The notes under the pieces: generated by a model
The model's input: the letters and a program-made list of their open reading frames with translations, nothing else
What the model was told of the DNA's origin: nothing
Databases searched by the model: none
In this document: piece after piece, positions 15,349 through 16,224 of the stretch
Position numbering within the stretch: position 1 is the stretch's first letter
How the letters are laid out: the number at the start of each line of letters is the position of its first letter
DNA from: Anaerolineae bacterium
GTDB lineage: Bacteria > Chloroflexota > Anaerolineae > B4-G1 > SLSP01
DNA: 16,224 nt
Reading direction: 5' to 3'
Assembly (NCBI GenBank): GCA_016934645.1
Contig: JAFGSL010000715.1
Span: 1-16,224, forward strand
Translations under genes and position numbers: made by a program

Positions 15349-15895
15349 TTAATCCACCGGCATGGCCCAATGCAAGGTATGCAAGCGCCATTCAGACTCT
15401 TCTCTTACCAGGACCGCTGTGAATGTGAACGGCCAACTGTATCCTAATCCCTTGGCGCGTTCGCGCAGCCGGCGCATCATAATGCGTGGCTTCCATCAGT
15501 TTTTCATCGGCCGAAAGCCCTTCTTGATCAAAGATGGCTTTCATATCGTTGAGATGGAACTGGATGGCGGTATCGAAAGCCTGGGTCTGTGTCACAGTTC
15601 CGGTTGTAGACAGCCATGCCACTTCGCCACGGACGGTGATTTTTGCACCATCCACATCCAGCCGGACATCACCCCAGTATTTCCAGTCGCTTTCGATGAT
15701 TTCCTGGACACGCGCGACGCCTTCAAACCACTCGTTGGCAGCGCGTTTCACCGCGCCGATGCCGATCATCTCGATGCTGTCATCCTGAACGAACAATTGC
15801 ATGAAGTCGTCCAGCCCGGTGAGGTCGCGGGCAGTGTAGCCATCCTGGAACTTCTGTAGCACAGCATGAACGTCGTGTTGATTTTGGTCATTCAT
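15349..15895 (-). pseudogene. SnoaL-like (NTF2-fold) protein with an apparent single-base frameshift
   Basis: The start (ATG at 15895; GTG at 15901 is an alternative) reads NDQNQHDVHAVLQKFQDGYT and continues with ESDWKYWGDVRLDVDGAKI and RGEVAWLSTTGTVT, the pattern of SnoaL-like nuclear-transport-factor-2-fold proteins of about 150-180 residues. In this frame the protein changes character after LMEATH and ends at 15392 with an unrelated basic tail. The next frame carries the expected family ending: MMRRLRERAKGLGYSWPFTF, then TAVLVREESEWRLHTLHWAM, then PVD and a stop at 15349-15351. Removing one base near 15481-15484 (minus-strand CATTATG) joins both parts. It may be a true mutation or a sequencing error. 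The fold houses small-molecule enzymes and binding proteins; the function here is unknown. Its start overlaps the end of the CPBP gene by eight bases, so the two form a transcription unit. Confidence 0.78.
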
Positions 15896-16224
15896 TTCCA
15901 CTCATTTCTTGCGTAGGTTCGTGGTAAACCGCCGGATGATCGGAGGGCAGCTTCTTCCACATCCGATCAACAACAATCATCGCCAGTGCGACAACCCCTA
16001 CAGTCCAGTTGTAAGCCGCCCAGTCCAGGTTGAGGAAAAGCGCAAAGGTGGTATTGGCGGCAGCGTGGGCGATACCGGCGACCAGGATGCTTCCCTTGCT
16101 GCGATTATACAGCCAACCAAGCGTCACGGTGGCCGAAAGATGGGTCAGGTAGGTTTGTCCCCAATACTCCAGGGAATAGACCGGTTTTCCTTCAGCCATC
16201 CAGAGAAACAGGTGCCACAGTGGC
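15888..16224 (-). CDS. CPBP-type intramembrane metalloprotease, C-terminal part (runs off right edge)
   Basis: About 111 codons are visible and the frame stays open to the window edge, so the N-terminus, including the expected EExxxR motif, is outside. What is seen fits the end of the CPBP/Abi family: PLWHLFLWMAEG (the second motif His), then SATVTLGWLYNRSKGSILVA and GIAHAAANTTFALF (the last motif His and Asn), then a final membrane segment (WTVGVVALAMIVVDRMW) and a short polar tail. Related proteins cleave prenylated or other membrane substrates, or act in self-immunity beside peptide antibiotics; neither can be chosen here. An internal Met at 16199 should not be taken as the start because the conserved LWHL motif lies before it. 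The stop at 15890-15888 overlaps the SnoaL-like start. Confidence 0.82.
   Translation of the reverse strand, partial: PLWHLFLWMAEGKPVYSLEYWGQTYLTHLSATVTLGWLYNRSKGSILVAGIAHAAANTTFALFLNLDWAAYNWTVGVVALAMIVVDRMWKKLPSDHPAVYHEPTQEMSGNE

Overview
The window comes from one bacterial chromosome segment in which every supportable gene lies on the minus strand, so it is transcribed from high to low coordinates. Four large proteins begin with a lipobox signal peptide followed by a proline/threonine-rich PTPTP-type linker. That style, the moderately high GC and the mix of WD40, PD40, SUMF1 and serine-hydrolase modules suggest a Chloroflexota (Anaerolineae-like) organism, probably environmental. This taxonomic call is an inference from protein style; no marker gene is present.

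Layout in transcription order: the C-terminal part of a CPBP-type intramembrane protease enters from the right edge (16224-15888) and overlaps the start of a SnoaL-like/NTF2-fold gene that appears to carry a single-base frameshift (15895-15349). After a 142-base gap with a candidate promoter comes a compact run of five genes: a 1131-residue lipoprotein fusing a DUF885 peptidase-like domain to a TAP/S33-type alpha/beta hydrolase (15206-11811); a protein with a HELTH zinc-peptidase signature (11814-11005); a protein with a GyrI-like ligand-binding domain and a cysteine-rich C-terminus (10996-9923); a lipoprotein fusing a beta-lactamase-superfamily serine hydrolase to a seven-bladed WD40 propeller (9905-7068); and a lipoprotein fusing a PD40-type propeller to a SUMF1-like domain (7057-5102). 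The first junction is an ATGA overlap and the other three gaps are 8 to 17 bases, so this looks like one operon.

A 126-base gap with a hairpin/palindrome precedes a second DUF885-alpha/beta hydrolase lipoprotein (4975-1532), paralogous to the first. It is followed 25 bases later by an Ntn-type (choloylglycine hydrolase/penicillin acylase-like) amidase with a C-terminal membrane anchor (1506-469) and, after a 106-base gap, by the start of another beta-lactamase-superfamily serine hydrolase that runs off the left edge (362-1).

Taken together the window is a dense cluster of predicted membrane-anchored peptide and amide hydrolases (six or seven different hydrolytic folds), with two propeller-bearing lipoproteins and one probably cytoplasmic ligand-binding protein. 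A shared role in extracellular peptide processing or scavenging is a reasonable inference but is not shown by the sequence. No tRNA, rRNA, CRISPR array, transposase or attachment site was recognised.
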